A DNA stretch of 64,000 nucleotides from Nannocystis bainbridge (lineage in GTDB: Bacteria > Myxococcota_A > Polyangia > Nannocystales > Nannocystaceae). Shown piece by piece: positions 56,011 to 63,910 of this stretch; position 1 is the stretch's first letter; each line of letters begins with the position of its first letter. Made by a program: the position numbers and the translations under genes. The notes below the pieces were generated by a model. It was not told the origin of the DNA, did no database searches, and was given only the letters and a program-made list of their open reading frames with translations. The stretch covers positions 744,001 to 808,000 of the forward strand of contig NZ_JAQNDL010000001.1 in the NCBI RefSeq assembly GCF_028368995.1, in the 5' to 3' direction.

Positions 56011-57798
56011 ATGACTCGACCGTCCCGCAGCCTCCGGTTCTTCGCCGTCATCGGCGTCCTCTTTACTGCCCTCGTCGCCCTGGCGATGCTGACCGTCTCG
56101 CTGCGTTGCGCCTGCGGCGGGCCCGGCGTCCCGGTCAAGACGGTGCTCGAGATCGACTTCGAGCGGCCCTTCCTCGAGCACCAGGCCGCCGACCCGGTCG
56201 CGCGCGTGCTCGGCGGCGGCGGGCCCACGGTCGACGACCTCGTCGCCGCGCTCGAGAAGGCCCGCACCGACGACCGCGTGGTCGGCCTGGTCGCCCACGT
56301 CGGCGGCGCCGGCTCCGGCTTCGCCCGCACCCAGGAGCTGCGCGACGCGATCGCCGGCTTCCGCGCCAGCGGCAAGTTCGCCGTCGCCTTCTCCGAGACC
56401 TTCGGCGAGTTCGGGCCCGGCAACCAGGGCTACTACCTGGCCACCGCCTTCGACGAGATCTGGCTGCAGCCGTCCGGCGACGTCGGCCTCAACGGCCTGA
56501 TGATGCAGGGCATGTTCTTCCGCGGCGCGCTCGACAAGCTCGACATCGCGGTCCGCATGGACCACCGCCACGAGTACAAGAACGCGCTCAACCAGTACAC
56601 CGAGCGGGCCTTCACCCCGGCTCACAAGGAGGCCAGCCAGGCTGTCCTTTCGAGCATGTTCGATCAGCTCGTCGCCGGCATCGCCGAGGGCCGCAAGCTC
56701 GCGCCCGAGGCCGTGCGCGCGCTGGTCGACCGCGGGCCGTTCCTCGGCCCCGAGGCCCACCAGGAGGGCCTGGTCGACAAGCTCGGCTACCGCGACGAGG
56801 TCATGGACGCGGTCAAGGCCCGCGCCGGCGACGGCGCCGAGCTGCTGTGGCACGACCGTTACCTCGACCGCGCCGGCCGCCCGTGGACCCGCGGGGCCCG
56901 GATCGCCGTGGTCTACGGCCTCGGCCCGGTCCAGCGCGGCGAGAGCAGCTTCGACCCGCTGTTCCGCGAGGCCACCATGGGCTCCGACACCGTCGCCGCG
57001 GCCCTGCGCGCCGCCATCGACGACCGCGAAGTCAAGGCGATCGTGTTCCGCGTCGACAGCCCCGGCGGCTCCTACGTCGCCTCCGACGCGATCTGGCGCG
57101 AGACGGTGCGGGCCAAGCAGGCCGGCAAGCCGATCATCGTCAGCATGGGCAACGTCGCCGGCTCGGGCGGCTACTTCGTCGCCATGCACGCGACCAAGAT
57201 CGTCGCCCAGCCCGGCACCATCACCGGCTCGATCGGCGTGCTCGGCGGCAAGATGATCACGCGTCAGCTGTTCGAGCGCCTCGGCGTCACCTACGACGCC
57301 ATCGGCAGCTCGGCCAACAGCGACTTCTTCAGCGAGACCCACGACTACAGCGCCCACGGCTGGCAGCGCTTCCAGGCCTGGCTCGACCGCGTCTACGTCG
57401 ACTTCACCAGCAAGGTCGCCGAGGGCCGCGGCCTGCCGATCGAGAAGGTCCGCGAGATCGCCAAGGGCCGGATCTGGACCGGCGCCGACGCCAAGCAGCT
57501 CGGCCTCGTCGACGAGCTCGGCGGCTGGCCGGTCGCCCTGCGCCTGGCCCGCGAGTCGGCCGGCCTGGCCGCCGACGCCGACATCGAGCTCAAGGTCTAC
57601 CCGGCGGAGAAGGGCCTGCTCGGCGCCCTCCTCGGCGGCGGCCACGGCGACAACAGCGAGTCGGTCGAGGCCCGCGTCCAGCTCACCATCGGCCTGGCCG
57701 ACGAGCTGCGCCCGGTCGCCGCCGAGCTGCGCGCCCTCGGCCTCGGCCCCGGCGCCCACGGCGTGATGAGCACCCTGCCGGTCGCCGTCGGCGAGTGA
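56011..57798 (+). CDS. sppA: signal peptide peptidase SppA (long type)
   Basis: A 595-residue membrane-bound serine protease that degrades cleaved signal peptides. An N-terminal membrane anchor (FFAVIGVLFTALVALAMLTVSL) is followed by two ClpP-like domains. The catalytic Lys is Lys190 (HEYKNALNQYTERAFT) in the first domain and the nucleophile Ser385 (NVAGSGGYF) in the second, the arrangement of E. coli SppA. VDSPGG and GTITGSIGVLGGKM also match. It begins 38 bases after the sigma-factor stop on the same strand, so it may be co-transcribed with the sigma gene. A degenerate 14-bp repeat (GCTG 56641, CATG 56655) lies in its coding sequence. Confidence 0.92.
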   Translation: MTRPSRSLRFFAVIGVLFTALVALAMLTVSLRCACGGPGVPVKTVLEIDFERPFLEHQAADPVARVLGGGGPTVDDLVAALEKARTDDRVVGLVAHVGGAGSGFARTQELRDAIAGFRASGKFAVAFSETFGEFGPGNQGYYLATAFDEIWLQPSGDVGLNGLMMQGMFFRGALDKLDIAVRMDHRHEYKNALNQYTERAFTPAHKEASQAVLSSMFDQLVAGIAEGRKLAPEAVRALVDRGPFLGPEAHQEGLVDKLGYRDEVMDAVKARAGDGAELLWHDRYLDRAGRPWTRGARIAVVYGLGPVQRGESSFDPLFREATMGSDTVAAALRAAIDDREVKAIVFRVDSPGGSYVASDAIWRETVRAKQAGKPIIVSMGNVAGSGGYFVAMHATKIVAQPGTITGSIGVLGGKMITRQLFERLGVTYDAIGSSANSDFFSETHDYSAHGWQRFQAWLDRVYVDFTSKVAEGRGLPIEKVREIAKGRIWTGADAKQLGLVDELGGWPVALRLARESAGLAADADIELKVYPAEKGLLGALLGGGHGDNSESVEARVQLTIGLADELRPVAAELRALGLGPGAHGVMSTLPVAVGE

Positions 57799-57915
57799 CC
57801 TGTCCTTCGGGACACACTTGAAAATCAGGCGTCGCGGCGCGAGGGCTGTCCTGCGGGGCAGCCCTTTCCCGTCGCGCAGGCGAGCCGAGCCGCCTGTCCT
57901 TCGGGACACCTCGCC
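57797..57915. repeat. degenerate 14-bp units after sppA
   Basis: Core pairs 14 bases apart: CCTG 57799 with CACA 57813, GCTG 57845 with CAGC 57859, and CCTG 57893 with CACC 57907. Each pair forms a TGTCC-TTCG-GGACA-type or TGTCC-TGCG-GGGCA stem with a four-base loop. Confidence 0.65.
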
Positions 57916-57984
57916 CGCCCGCTTGCGCCCCCCGCCGCCATGCGTACGGTTCGATCGGCCCGGCGATGCGCCGGACGAACCCAC

Positions 57985-57990
57985 AGGAGG
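57985..57990 (+). promoter_or_regulatory. strong Shine-Dalgarno sequence (AGGAGG)
   Basis: AGGAGG lies nine bases before the ATG at 58000. It is the strongest ribosome site seen in the window and fixes the start of the small Cys-rich protein, against a frame that runs open to about 57940. Confidence 0.8.
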
Positions 57991-57999
57991 GGAAGACCC

Positions 58000-58254
58000 A
58001 TGTCGGCCGTGCTCGCCTTCACCGCGCTCCTCGGACTGCTCGCCCCCGAATCGCCGCCGCCCGCCGAGCCCGAGCTGCCGAAGCGCGGCCCGCCGCTCGC
58101 CACCGACTGCGCGACCGACTGCGACGCGCGCTGCACCTGGGACGTCTGCCCGCACCCGCTCGGCTGCTTCGCCGCCCTCGACGAGGCCTGCCACACCGCC
58201 TGCCTGACCGAGAAGAAGGCGCAGTGCCCCAGCGAGCTGACGATCCCGCCGTGA
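58000..58254 (+). CDS. small secreted protein with eight cysteines
   Basis: An 84-residue protein. A short signal (MSAVLAFTALLGLLAPESP) is followed by a Pro-rich stretch and a 45-residue core with eight Cys: C-x3-C-x3-C-x4-C-x5-C-x7-C-x3-C-x7-C (TDCATDCDARCTWDVCPHPLGCFAALDEACHTACLTEKKAQC). The even number of Cys and spacing suggest four disulfides in a compact secreted peptide. No family is recognised. The strong AGGAGG before the ATG hints at high expression. Possible roles such as toxin, inhibitor or metal binding cannot be separated. A large terminator-like hairpin and degenerate repeat units follow. Confidence 0.7.
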   Translation: MSAVLAFTALLGLLAPESPPPAEPELPKRGPPLATDCATDCDARCTWDVCPHPLGCFAALDEACHTACLTEKKAQCPSELTIPP

Positions 58255-58257
58255 CCA

Positions 58258-58390
58258 GGCCTGTCCTTTCGGACATATCACAAAAGCGCCGCCCCGAAGG
58301 CCAGGCCCGCCGTGCGCGCGGCGAACATGTCCTTCAGGGCAGCAAATCAAACCGCGCGAATCGACGGACCTGTCCCTTCGAACAGCGACC
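58258..58390. repeat. degenerate 14-bp units after the Cys-rich gene
   Basis: Core pairs: CCTG 58260 with CATA 58274, CATG 58326 with CAGC 58340, and CCTG 58369 with CAGC 58383, each 14 bases apart. The pairs keep TGTCC...GGACA or GGGCA complementarity around four bases. Confidence 0.65.
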
Positions 58391-58399
58391 GACAAAAGA

Positions 58400-58458
58400 C
58401 CGTCCTGAAGGGTGAGCCCGGCGATGCAGCCCGCTCGCCGGGCCCCCCTTCAGGACGG
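58400..58458. terminator. large two-part hairpin between convergent genes
   Basis: Outer arms CCGTCCTGAAGGG (58400-58412) and CCCTTCAGGACGG (58446-58458) pair over 13 bases. Inner arms GCCCGGCGA (58416-58424) and TCGCCGGGC (58435-58443) pair over nine. The loop is about ten bases. It sits between the Cys-rich gene stop (58254) and the MYXO-CTERM protein stop (58488), as expected for a bidirectional terminator. Confidence 0.7.
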
Positions 58459-58487
58459 CTGAGAATCCTCCAGTCCCGCAGGGCAGC

Positions 58488-59960
58488 TCAGCGCCGGCGC
58501 CGACGCCGGACCGCGAACGCCCCCAGCAGCGCCAGGAGCCCCGCCCCCGAGCCGGACGACTGCGCGCAGCCGCAGCCGTCGTCGCTGTCCTGCTGGCCCC
58601 ACCCGGGCGGGAACAGCGGCCCGGGCGGCACCACGGGCCCGCCGCTGTCGGTAGCACCGGCGCCGCCGGCACCGCCGGTCGAATCGTCGGCCCCGGTCGA
58701 ATCGTCGGAATCGCTGTCGCCCTCGCCCTGCGAATCACCGGACGTCGACCCGGTCGACTCGCCGCCCTGCGGCTCGCTCTCACCGGTCGAGCCGCCCGGC
58801 TCGCCGCCAGGCATCGGCTCCCCGCCGCCGTTCGGCGCCTCGCCGGTGTCGCCCTCGCCGGGCTCGCTCGCGGCGACGACGGTGAAGCACACCGGATCCG
58901 ACATCACCACGTTGGGCTCGTCGTCACGCGCCTCGGCGGTCAGACAGAACGAGCCCTCGGGGAAGTTGGCGTCCTTCCATTCGTACGGCGGCGCCGTCAC
59001 CGGCGCGGCCTGGTCGACGCCGTCGACGTAGAGGTCGACCCGGGCCACGCCGACGTTGTCGCTGGCCTCGACGGTGATCGTCACCGCTGCCGGCGAGACG
59101 AACTCCTGGCCGTCCTGCGGGCTCGTGATCGCCACCGTCGGCGGGGTCGGGTCGGGCTCGTTGGCGCCGAACAGCCACATCAATTCGGCGTGCGAGTTCT
59201 GGCCCTTGTCGCAGAACTGCTTGTGCTGGGCGCCGCAGTGGACCTGCACCTTGGTGTCGAGCTTGAGGCACTCGTCGCGGAAGCTGGGGTCGCCGCCGGC
59301 GTTGTAAGGGTTCATGATGTCGTCGGGCTCGTTGACGTGCTCGAGCCCGTACGCGTGGGCGATCTCCTGGCTCATCGTCGTCGCCTGGGTCGCCGCCGAG
59401 TACTTGTCCTTGGCGCTGTGGAACGCCAGCACGACGTTGGAGGCGACCTTCTTGTCCTCGCAATCGAGCATCGCCACCCCGAGCACGCCGCCGCCGAACA
59501 CATTGGTCGGCGAATTGACGCACATCGTGTATTCGCCCTGGTCCGGCCGCTCGTCGGTGATCACCACCTTGTACTTGGCCCAGTCGGCCTTGACCGCCTG
59601 CAGCGAGGCCGCGCGCTTGCTGCCCTCGCCGTACGGCGCGTACTCCCCCGCGAACTCCTTGAAGGCGCTCTCGTCCTTCTTGGCGTCGTCCTTGCCCGTG
59701 GCCTTGAGGGTCACGCCGTCGTAGTTCAGGAAGAACACATTGGTCTGGGCCTGCCCGACGGCGCTCGGCGGCACGTTGGCCTTGAGGCGCGTCGTCCCCT
59801 GCGAGGCCGGCGGCAGCAGCGGAGCGGCGCGCACGCCGGTCGGCTCCGGCTCCGCGGCGGCGGATTGCACATACGGCGCCGCCCCCGCAGCATTGCTCAC
59901 GAGACATGTCGCAAAGGACAGGACGAACATGCGCTTCCGGCGATCGGTGGTGAATGTCAT
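58488..59960 (-). CDS. secreted metzincin-like protein with MYXO-CTERM tail (copy 1)
   Basis: A 490-residue secreted protein started at ATG 59960, which has GGAGTGAGG just upstream. The signal is FVLSFATCLVSNAAGA. The protease-like domain carries SQEIAHAYGLEHVN (Q198, E199, H202, H208) and a Met-turn DIMNPYN. This is the metzincin HExxHxxGxxH motif with the first His replaced by Gln. A bacterial Ig-like domain follows (VAITSPQDGQEFVSPAAVTITVEASDNVGVARVDLYVDG), then a long Gly/Ser/Glu-rich linker. It ends in CGCAQSSGSG, a hydrophobic helix and RRRRRR: a MYXO-CTERM tail that anchors or sorts proteins to the surface. A close paralogue lies directly upstream. Confidence 0.85.
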   Translation of the reverse strand: MTFTTDRRKRMFVLSFATCLVSNAAGAAPYVQSAAAEPEPTGVRAAPLLPPASQGTTRLKANVPPSAVGQAQTNVFFLNYDGVTLKATGKDDAKKDESAFKEFAGEYAPYGEGSKRAASLQAVKADWAKYKVVITDERPDQGEYTMCVNSPTNVFGGGVLGVAMLDCEDKKVASNVVLAFHSAKDKYSAATQATTMSQEIAHAYGLEHVNEPDDIMNPYNAGGDPSFRDECLKLDTKVQVHCGAQHKQFCDKGQNSHAELMWLFGANEPDPTPPTVAITSPQDGQEFVSPAAVTITVEASDNVGVARVDLYVDGVDQAAPVTAPPYEWKDANFPEGSFCLTAEARDDEPNVVMSDPVCFTVVAASEPGEGDTGEAPNGGGEPMPGGEPGGSTGESEPQGGESTGSTSGDSQGEGDSDSDDSTGADDSTGGAGGAGATDSGGPVVPPGPLFPPGWGQQDSDDGCGCAQSSGSGAGLLALLGAFAVRRRRRR

Positions 59961-59980
59961 GTGCCTCACTCCGTTACGAC

Positions 59981-60030
59981 ATTTCACATAGGCAATTCAT
60001 GCCACCGTGCTCAAGCCTTATTTTCAGCGG
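59981..60030 (-). promoter_or_regulatory. shared-type promoter of MYXO-CTERM copy 1
   Basis: Read on the minus strand: AAAATAAGGC, TTGAGC, an 18-base spacer ending in AATTGCC, then TATGTG, about 25 bases before the ATG at 59960. The same layout stands before copy 2. Confidence 0.55.
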
Positions 60031-60121
60031 CGCATGGACGATTCGCGCGGTGCGGACATTCCGCCGGCGCACCGCGAGCCCCGAGGCGTGTTGGAGGGAA
60101 TTGATGCATCCGTGTGAGGCT

Positions 60122-60202
60122 GCGCAAGTTCTTGCGCGCCGCTCGCCGCGCACGGCAAGTTCCGCACAGTCAACGCGCCGCACGCGCGTTGACAACGTCA
60201 AC
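60122..60202. promoter_or_regulatory. cluster of inverted repeats (operator or terminator)
   Basis: GCGCAAG-TT-CTTGCGC spans 60122-60137. GTCAACGCG (60169-60177) pairs with CGCGTTGAC (60185-60193), and GTTGAC-AAC-GTCAAC spans 60188-60202. The cluster could end copy 2 transcription or bind a regulator of copy 1. Confidence 0.45.
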
Positions 60203-60285
60203 CACGCACGGCGCGCCTGAAGCCGGCAAAAACTCGGGCCCGCCGCGGCTGCGCGGCAGGCCCGGGCGGTCGCTCCTCGCCGCGC

Positions 60286-61698
60286 TCAGCCGCGCCGGCG
60301 CCGCCGGACCAGCCCGAGCGCCACCAGCACCAGCAGCCCCGCCGCGCCCGGCCGGGCCGGCTGGGCGCAGCCGCAGCCCGTGTCGCCGCCGTCCTGGCCG
60401 AACCCCGGCGGCAGCGCCGAGCTGTCGGACGACGGCAGCAGGCCGCCGTCGTCGCCGCTGTCGCTGCCCGGCTCCGGCTCGGGCTCCGGCTCACCGGTCT
60501 CGAGGCCACCGGTCTCGCCGCCGGTGGTCGGCGGCTCGCCGGTGGTCGGGTCGGGCTCGCCGCTGGTGCTCGAAGGCCCGGTCGTGGTGCCCTCATTCTG
60601 CTTCACCACCGAGAAGCAGACCTCGGCCGACATCGTCGAGTTGGGCTCGTCGTCGATCGCCTGGGCCGCCACGCAATAAGTCCCCTCGGGGAAGGCCGCG
60701 TCGGACCACTGATACGGCGGCGTCGAGTCGGGCACGCCTTGATTGGCGCCGTCGATGAAGAGGTTGACCTCGGCGACCCCGATGTTGTCGTTGGCCTCGG
60801 CGGTGATCGTGATCGTCGCCGGGGCGACGAACTGATCGCCGTTCTTCGGGTTCGTGATCGTCACCGACGGCGGCGCCGCGTCCGGGGTCGCGCTGCCGAA
60901 CAGCCACAACAGCTCCTGGTGCGAGTTCTGCTGGCCGTTGTTGCAGAACTGGTTGTGCTGGGCCCCGCACTGGATCGGGTTGCCGCCGCCGTCGAGGTTC
61001 AGACACTGGTCGAGGAAGCTCGGATCGCCGCCCGCGTTGTACGGGTTCATGATGTCGTTGGGCTGATTGACGTGCTCGAGCCCGTACGCGTGGGCGATCT
61101 CCTGGCTCATCGTCGTCGCCTGGGTCGCCGCCGAGAACTGATCGTTGGCGCTGTGGAACGCCAGCACGATGTTGGCCGCCATGTTGTCGTTGCAATCGAG
61201 CGGCGCCACCCCGAGCACGCCGCCGCCGAACACGTTCGTCGGCGAATTGACGCACATCGTGTAGAGCCCGCCGCCGGGCCGCACGTCGGTGATCGTCACG
61301 TCGTACGGGGCCCAGTCGGACTTGACCGCCTGCAGCGAGGCGGTGCGCTTGTTGCCGGCCCCGTACGGCTGGAAGTTGGCGGCGAACTCGGCGAACACCG
61401 TGGTGTTGGTCGCCGAATTGTCCTGCCCGCCCTGCTGCAGCGTCACGCCGTCGTAGTTCAGGAAGAACACGTTGGCCTGCGCGTGCCCGGCCGCGGTCGC
61501 GCGCGTGCGGTCGGCCAGGTCGAGCCCGTCCTGCGCCGGCGGGACCATCGGCGTCGCCCGCCAGGCCGCCGGCTCGGGCGCCTCCGGCGCAGCCGTTGGC
61601 TGCACGAACGGAGCGGCGAATGCGCTCGGAGTCAACAGGCACACCCCGGCGGCGACGGCCACGGACTGCGATCGGAAGGCGGCGAACGGCAGGATCAT
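60286..61698 (-). CDS. secreted metzincin-like protein with MYXO-CTERM tail (copy 2)
   Basis: A 470-residue paralogue of the preceding gene. It shares the signal-adjacent AAPFVQ/AAPYVQ, ANVFFLNYDGVTL, YTMCVNSPTNVFGGGVLGV and NIVLAFHSA segments. It has the same altered zinc motif SQEIAHAYGLEHVN (Q199, E200, H203, H209) with DIMNPYN. The Ig-like domain (VTITNPKNGDQFVAPATITITAEANDNIGVAEVNLFIDG), a Gly/Glu/Pro linker and the tail CGCAQPARPG...RRRRRG follow. The core is well conserved while linkers differ. The Gln occurs in both copies, so it is not a sequencing error. The two may be a functional pair or a tandem duplication. Confidence 0.85.
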   Translation of the reverse strand: MILPFAAFRSQSVAVAAGVCLLTPSAFAAPFVQPTAAPEAPEPAAWRATPMVPPAQDGLDLADRTRATAAGHAQANVFFLNYDGVTLQQGGQDNSATNTTVFAEFAANFQPYGAGNKRTASLQAVKSDWAPYDVTITDVRPGGGLYTMCVNSPTNVFGGGVLGVAPLDCNDNMAANIVLAFHSANDQFSAATQATTMSQEIAHAYGLEHVNQPNDIMNPYNAGGDPSFLDQCLNLDGGGNPIQCGAQHNQFCNNGQQNSHQELLWLFGSATPDAAPPSVTITNPKNGDQFVAPATITITAEANDNIGVAEVNLFIDGANQGVPDSTPPYQWSDAAFPEGTYCVAAQAIDDEPNSTMSAEVCFSVVKQNEGTTTGPSSTSGEPDPTTGEPPTTGGETGGLETGEPEPEPEPGSDSGDDGGLLPSSDSSALPPGFGQDGGDTGCGCAQPARPGAAGLLVLVALGLVRRRRRG

Positions 61699-61709
61699 GG
61701 GGTTTGTCC

Positions 61710-61762
61710 AAGTTCCACCCTAGGCAATCCCTCGCCTGGCCTTCAAGCGCTAATTTCGACGG
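61710..61762 (-). promoter_or_regulatory. shared-type promoter of MYXO-CTERM copy 2
   Basis: On the minus strand: GAAATTAGCGC, TTGAAG, an 18-base spacer ending in GATTGCC, then TAGGGT, about 18 bases before the ATG at 61698. Layout and several bases agree with the copy 1 promoter. Confidence 0.55.
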
Positions 61763-61792
61763 ACGGCTGCAGAGAATCTGCGCCCGCGGACG

Positions 61793-61810
61793 CCCGGACA
61801 GCGGTCCGGG
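61793..61810. promoter_or_regulatory. inverted repeat CCCGGAC/GTCCGGG in a divergent spacer
   Basis: CCCGGAC (61793-61799) pairs with GTCCGGG (61804-61810) around four bases, between the starts of MYXO-CTERM copy 2 and the D-amino-acid oxidase gene. It may be an operator. Confidence 0.3.
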
Positions 61811-61909
61811 GCCCCCACGGCGCTCGCCAGGCGCGTGACGCTGCGCATGCAACGATGCCCCGCGGCCTGACGCACCCGGTTGGCACTGCCCGCACTCGCG
61901 CGCGTCGGC

Positions 61910-61915
61910 TACATT
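61910..61915 (+). promoter_or_regulatory. putative -10 box (TACATT) for the oxidase gene
   Basis: TACATT ends ten bases before the ATG at 61926, with no Shine-Dalgarno sequence. Confidence 0.4.
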
Positions 61916-61925
61916 CACGGCCCGC

Positions 61926-62903
61926 ATGGTCGCCCGCCCCAGCGCGCAATCCACCCCCGCCGAGGTCCTCGTGCTCGGCGGCGGCGTCGCGGGCCTGACC
62001 ACCGCGCTGTGCCTGCTGCGGGCCGGAAAGCGCGTCCGCGTGGCCGCCCGGGCCTACCTCGCCGGCACCACCTCGGCCGTCGCCGCGGCCTTCTGGTACC
62101 CCTATCGCGCCTATCCCGAGGCGATGGTGGCACCGTGGGCCCGCGTCAGCTACGCGCGCTTCGCCGAGCTCACGCGCGCCACCCCGGAGGCCGGCGTGCT
62201 GCGGCGCGAGACCGTCGAGGTGTTCCCGCAGCCGGCCTCGCCGCCCGCCTGGGCCCTCGACCTGCCCGATTTCGAGACCTTGCCCGCGGCCGCCCTCCCG
62301 CCCGGGTACGGCGCGGGTTATCGATTCACCACCTTCGTGATCGAGACCACGATCTACTTGCCCTGGCTCATGCGCCAGGTCGAGGCGGCCGGCGGCGAGC
62401 TGACGACCCGCGCCTACGCGAACCTCGACGAGGCCGTCGCCGACTGCCCCGACGTCGTCGATTGCACCGGCCTCGGCGCCCGCGAGCTCGTCCCCGATCC
62501 CTCGGTCTACGCGGTGCGCGGTCAGGTCGTGAGGGTCAAAAACCCCGGGCTTTCTCGCGTGTGGATCGACGAGCACAGCGGCGACGGGATCACCTACATC
62601 GTGCCGCGCAGCGGTGACGTCGTGCTCGGCGGCACCGCGGACGAGCACGAAGAAGACACCACGCCCGACCCCGGCCGCACGCCCGCGATCGTCGAGCGCT
62701 GCGCTCGCCTCGAGCCGGCGCTGCGCGGCGCCGAGGTGGTCTCGGTCGTCGTCGGCCTCCGCCCCGTGCGCCCGACCGTCCGCCTCGAGGCCGAGGCGCG
62801 CCCCGGCGGCCGCATCGTCCACAACTACGGCCACGGCGGCGCCGGCGTCACCCTCTCGTGGGGCTGCGCCGAGGCGGCCGCTCAATTGATCCTCCACACC
62901 TGA
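61926..62903 (+). CDS. FAD-dependent D-amino-acid oxidase
   Basis: A 325-residue flavoenzyme that oxidises D-amino acids to 2-oxo acids, ammonia and H2O2. The FAD site is [21 protein letters not shown] at the N-terminus. [54 protein letters not shown] and the C-terminal [17 protein letters not shown] are all typical of the DAAO family. The YxxxR-like [10 protein letters not shown] holds the substrate-binding Arg. No peroxisomal or export signal is expected or seen. It is followed ten bases later by cysD, suggesting co-transcription. Confidence 0.92.
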   Translation: MVARPSAQSTPAEVLVLGGGVAGLTTALCLLRAGKRVRVAARAYLAGTTSAVAAAFWYPYRAYPEAMVAPWARVSYARFAELTRATPEAGVLRRETVEVFPQPASPPAWALDLPDFETLPAAALPPGYGAGYRFTTFVIETTIYLPWLMRQVEAAGGELTTRAYANLDEAVADCPDVVDCTGLGARELVPDPSVYAVRGQVVRVKNPGLSRVWIDEHSGDGITYIVPRSGDVVLGGTADEHEEDTTPDPGRTPAIVERCARLEPALRGAEVVSVVVGLRPVRPTVRLEAEARPGGRIVHNYGHGGAGVTLSWGCAEAAAQLILHT

Positions 62904-62913
62904 CCTTCAAGCC

Positions 62914-63819
62914 ATGTCGCAAACGCTGACCCACCTGCGCCAGCTCGAGGCCGAGAGCGTCCACATCATCCGCGAGGTCGCGGCCGAGTTCGAGCGGCCG
63001 GTCCTCCTGTTCAGCGGCGGCAAGGACTCGGCCTGCATGCTGCACGTCGCGCGCAAGGCGTTCCACCCCGCGCCGCTGCCGTTCCCGCTGCTTCACATCA
63101 ATACGACCTGGGACTTCCGCGAGCTGCTCGAGTACCGCGATTGGTTCGCCGCCACCCACGGCATGAACCTCATCGTCTACACCAACGAGGCGGCGCTGGC
63201 CGAGGGCATCAACCCGTTCGACACGCCGACCCCCAAGTACAGCGCGGCGATGCAGACGCAGGCGCTGGTGCAGGCGCTGCGCCAGGGCGGCTACGACGCC
63301 GCGTTCGGCGGGGCCCGCCGCGACGAGGAGAAGGCCCGCGCCAAGGAGCGGGTCTACTCGTTCCGCAACAAGCAGATGCAGTGGGACCCGAAGAACCAGC
63401 GGCCCGAGCTCTGGAACACCTACAACGGCAAGGTCAACCCGGGCGAGAGCATCCGCGTGTTCCCGCTGTCGAACTGGACCGAGCTCGACGTGTGGCTGTA
63501 CATCCACCTCGAGCAGATCCCGCTGACCCCGCTCTACTTCGCCAGCGAGCGGCCCTGCATCGAGCGCAACGGGGCCATCATCGCCGTCGACGACGCCCGC
63601 ATGCGGCTGCTGCCCGGCGAGGTCCCGCGCCCGCGCACGGTCCGCTTCCGCACCCTCGGCTGCTACCCGCTGACCGGCGCCGTCGAGAGCCCCGCCGCCA
63701 CGGTGCCCGAGATCATCGAGGAGATGCTGGTCGCCACCCACTCCGAGCGCCAGGGCCGCCTCATCGACTACGACGAGGCCGGCAGCATGGAGCAGAAGAA
63801 GAAAGAGGGCTACTTCTAG
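62914..63819 (+). CDS. cysD: sulfate adenylyltransferase subunit 2
   Basis: A 301-residue ATP-PPi hydrolase-fold enzyme of assimilatory sulfate activation. The PP-loop is [12 protein letters not shown] (S34-S39). [20 protein letters not shown] and [23 protein letters not shown] are diagnostic for CysD, as is [16 protein letters not shown]. Length matches the family. It makes APS with the CysN GTPase subunit, but no cysN follows within the 180 bases left in the window. A 14-bp repeat array starts right after the stop, so cysN, if present, lies further on or elsewhere. Confidence 0.95.
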   Translation: MSQTLTHLRQLEAESVHIIREVAAEFERPVLLFSGGKDSACMLHVARKAFHPAPLPFPLLHINTTWDFRELLEYRDWFAATHGMNLIVYTNEAALAEGINPFDTPTPKYSAAMQTQALVQALRQGGYDAAFGGARRDEEKARAKERVYSFRNKQMQWDPKNQRPELWNTYNGKVNPGESIRVFPLSNWTELDVWLYIHLEQIPLTPLYFASERPCIERNGAIIAVDDARMRLLPGEVPRPRTVRFRTLGCYPLTGAVESPAATVPEIIEEMLVATHSERQGRLIDYDEAGSMEQKKKEGYF

Positions 63820-63910
63820 CCCTGTCCTCCGGGGCATGTCCAAGCGGGCATGCCCCCCGGGACATGCCCTTTCGGACATGTCCCGACAATTGTCCCTCTG
63901 CATGCTCGTG
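63820..63910. repeat. 14-bp phased CATG array after cysD
   Basis: Cores CCTG at 63821, then CATG at 63835, 63849, 63863 and 63877 are exactly 14 bases apart. An ACAATTGT palindrome near 63884 and a further CATG at 63901 follow out of phase. From about 63910 to the right edge no gene is seen. Confidence 0.92.

Larger units (their letters stand above)
59961..60285. other. 325-bp spacer between the twin MYXO-CTERM genes
   Basis: It holds the promoter of copy 1 near 59985-60025 and, further right, inverted repeats: GCGCAAG-TT-CTTGCGC (60122-60137) and three GTCAAC/GTTGAC elements (60169, 60188, 60197). No gene is recognised. Confidence 0.55.
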
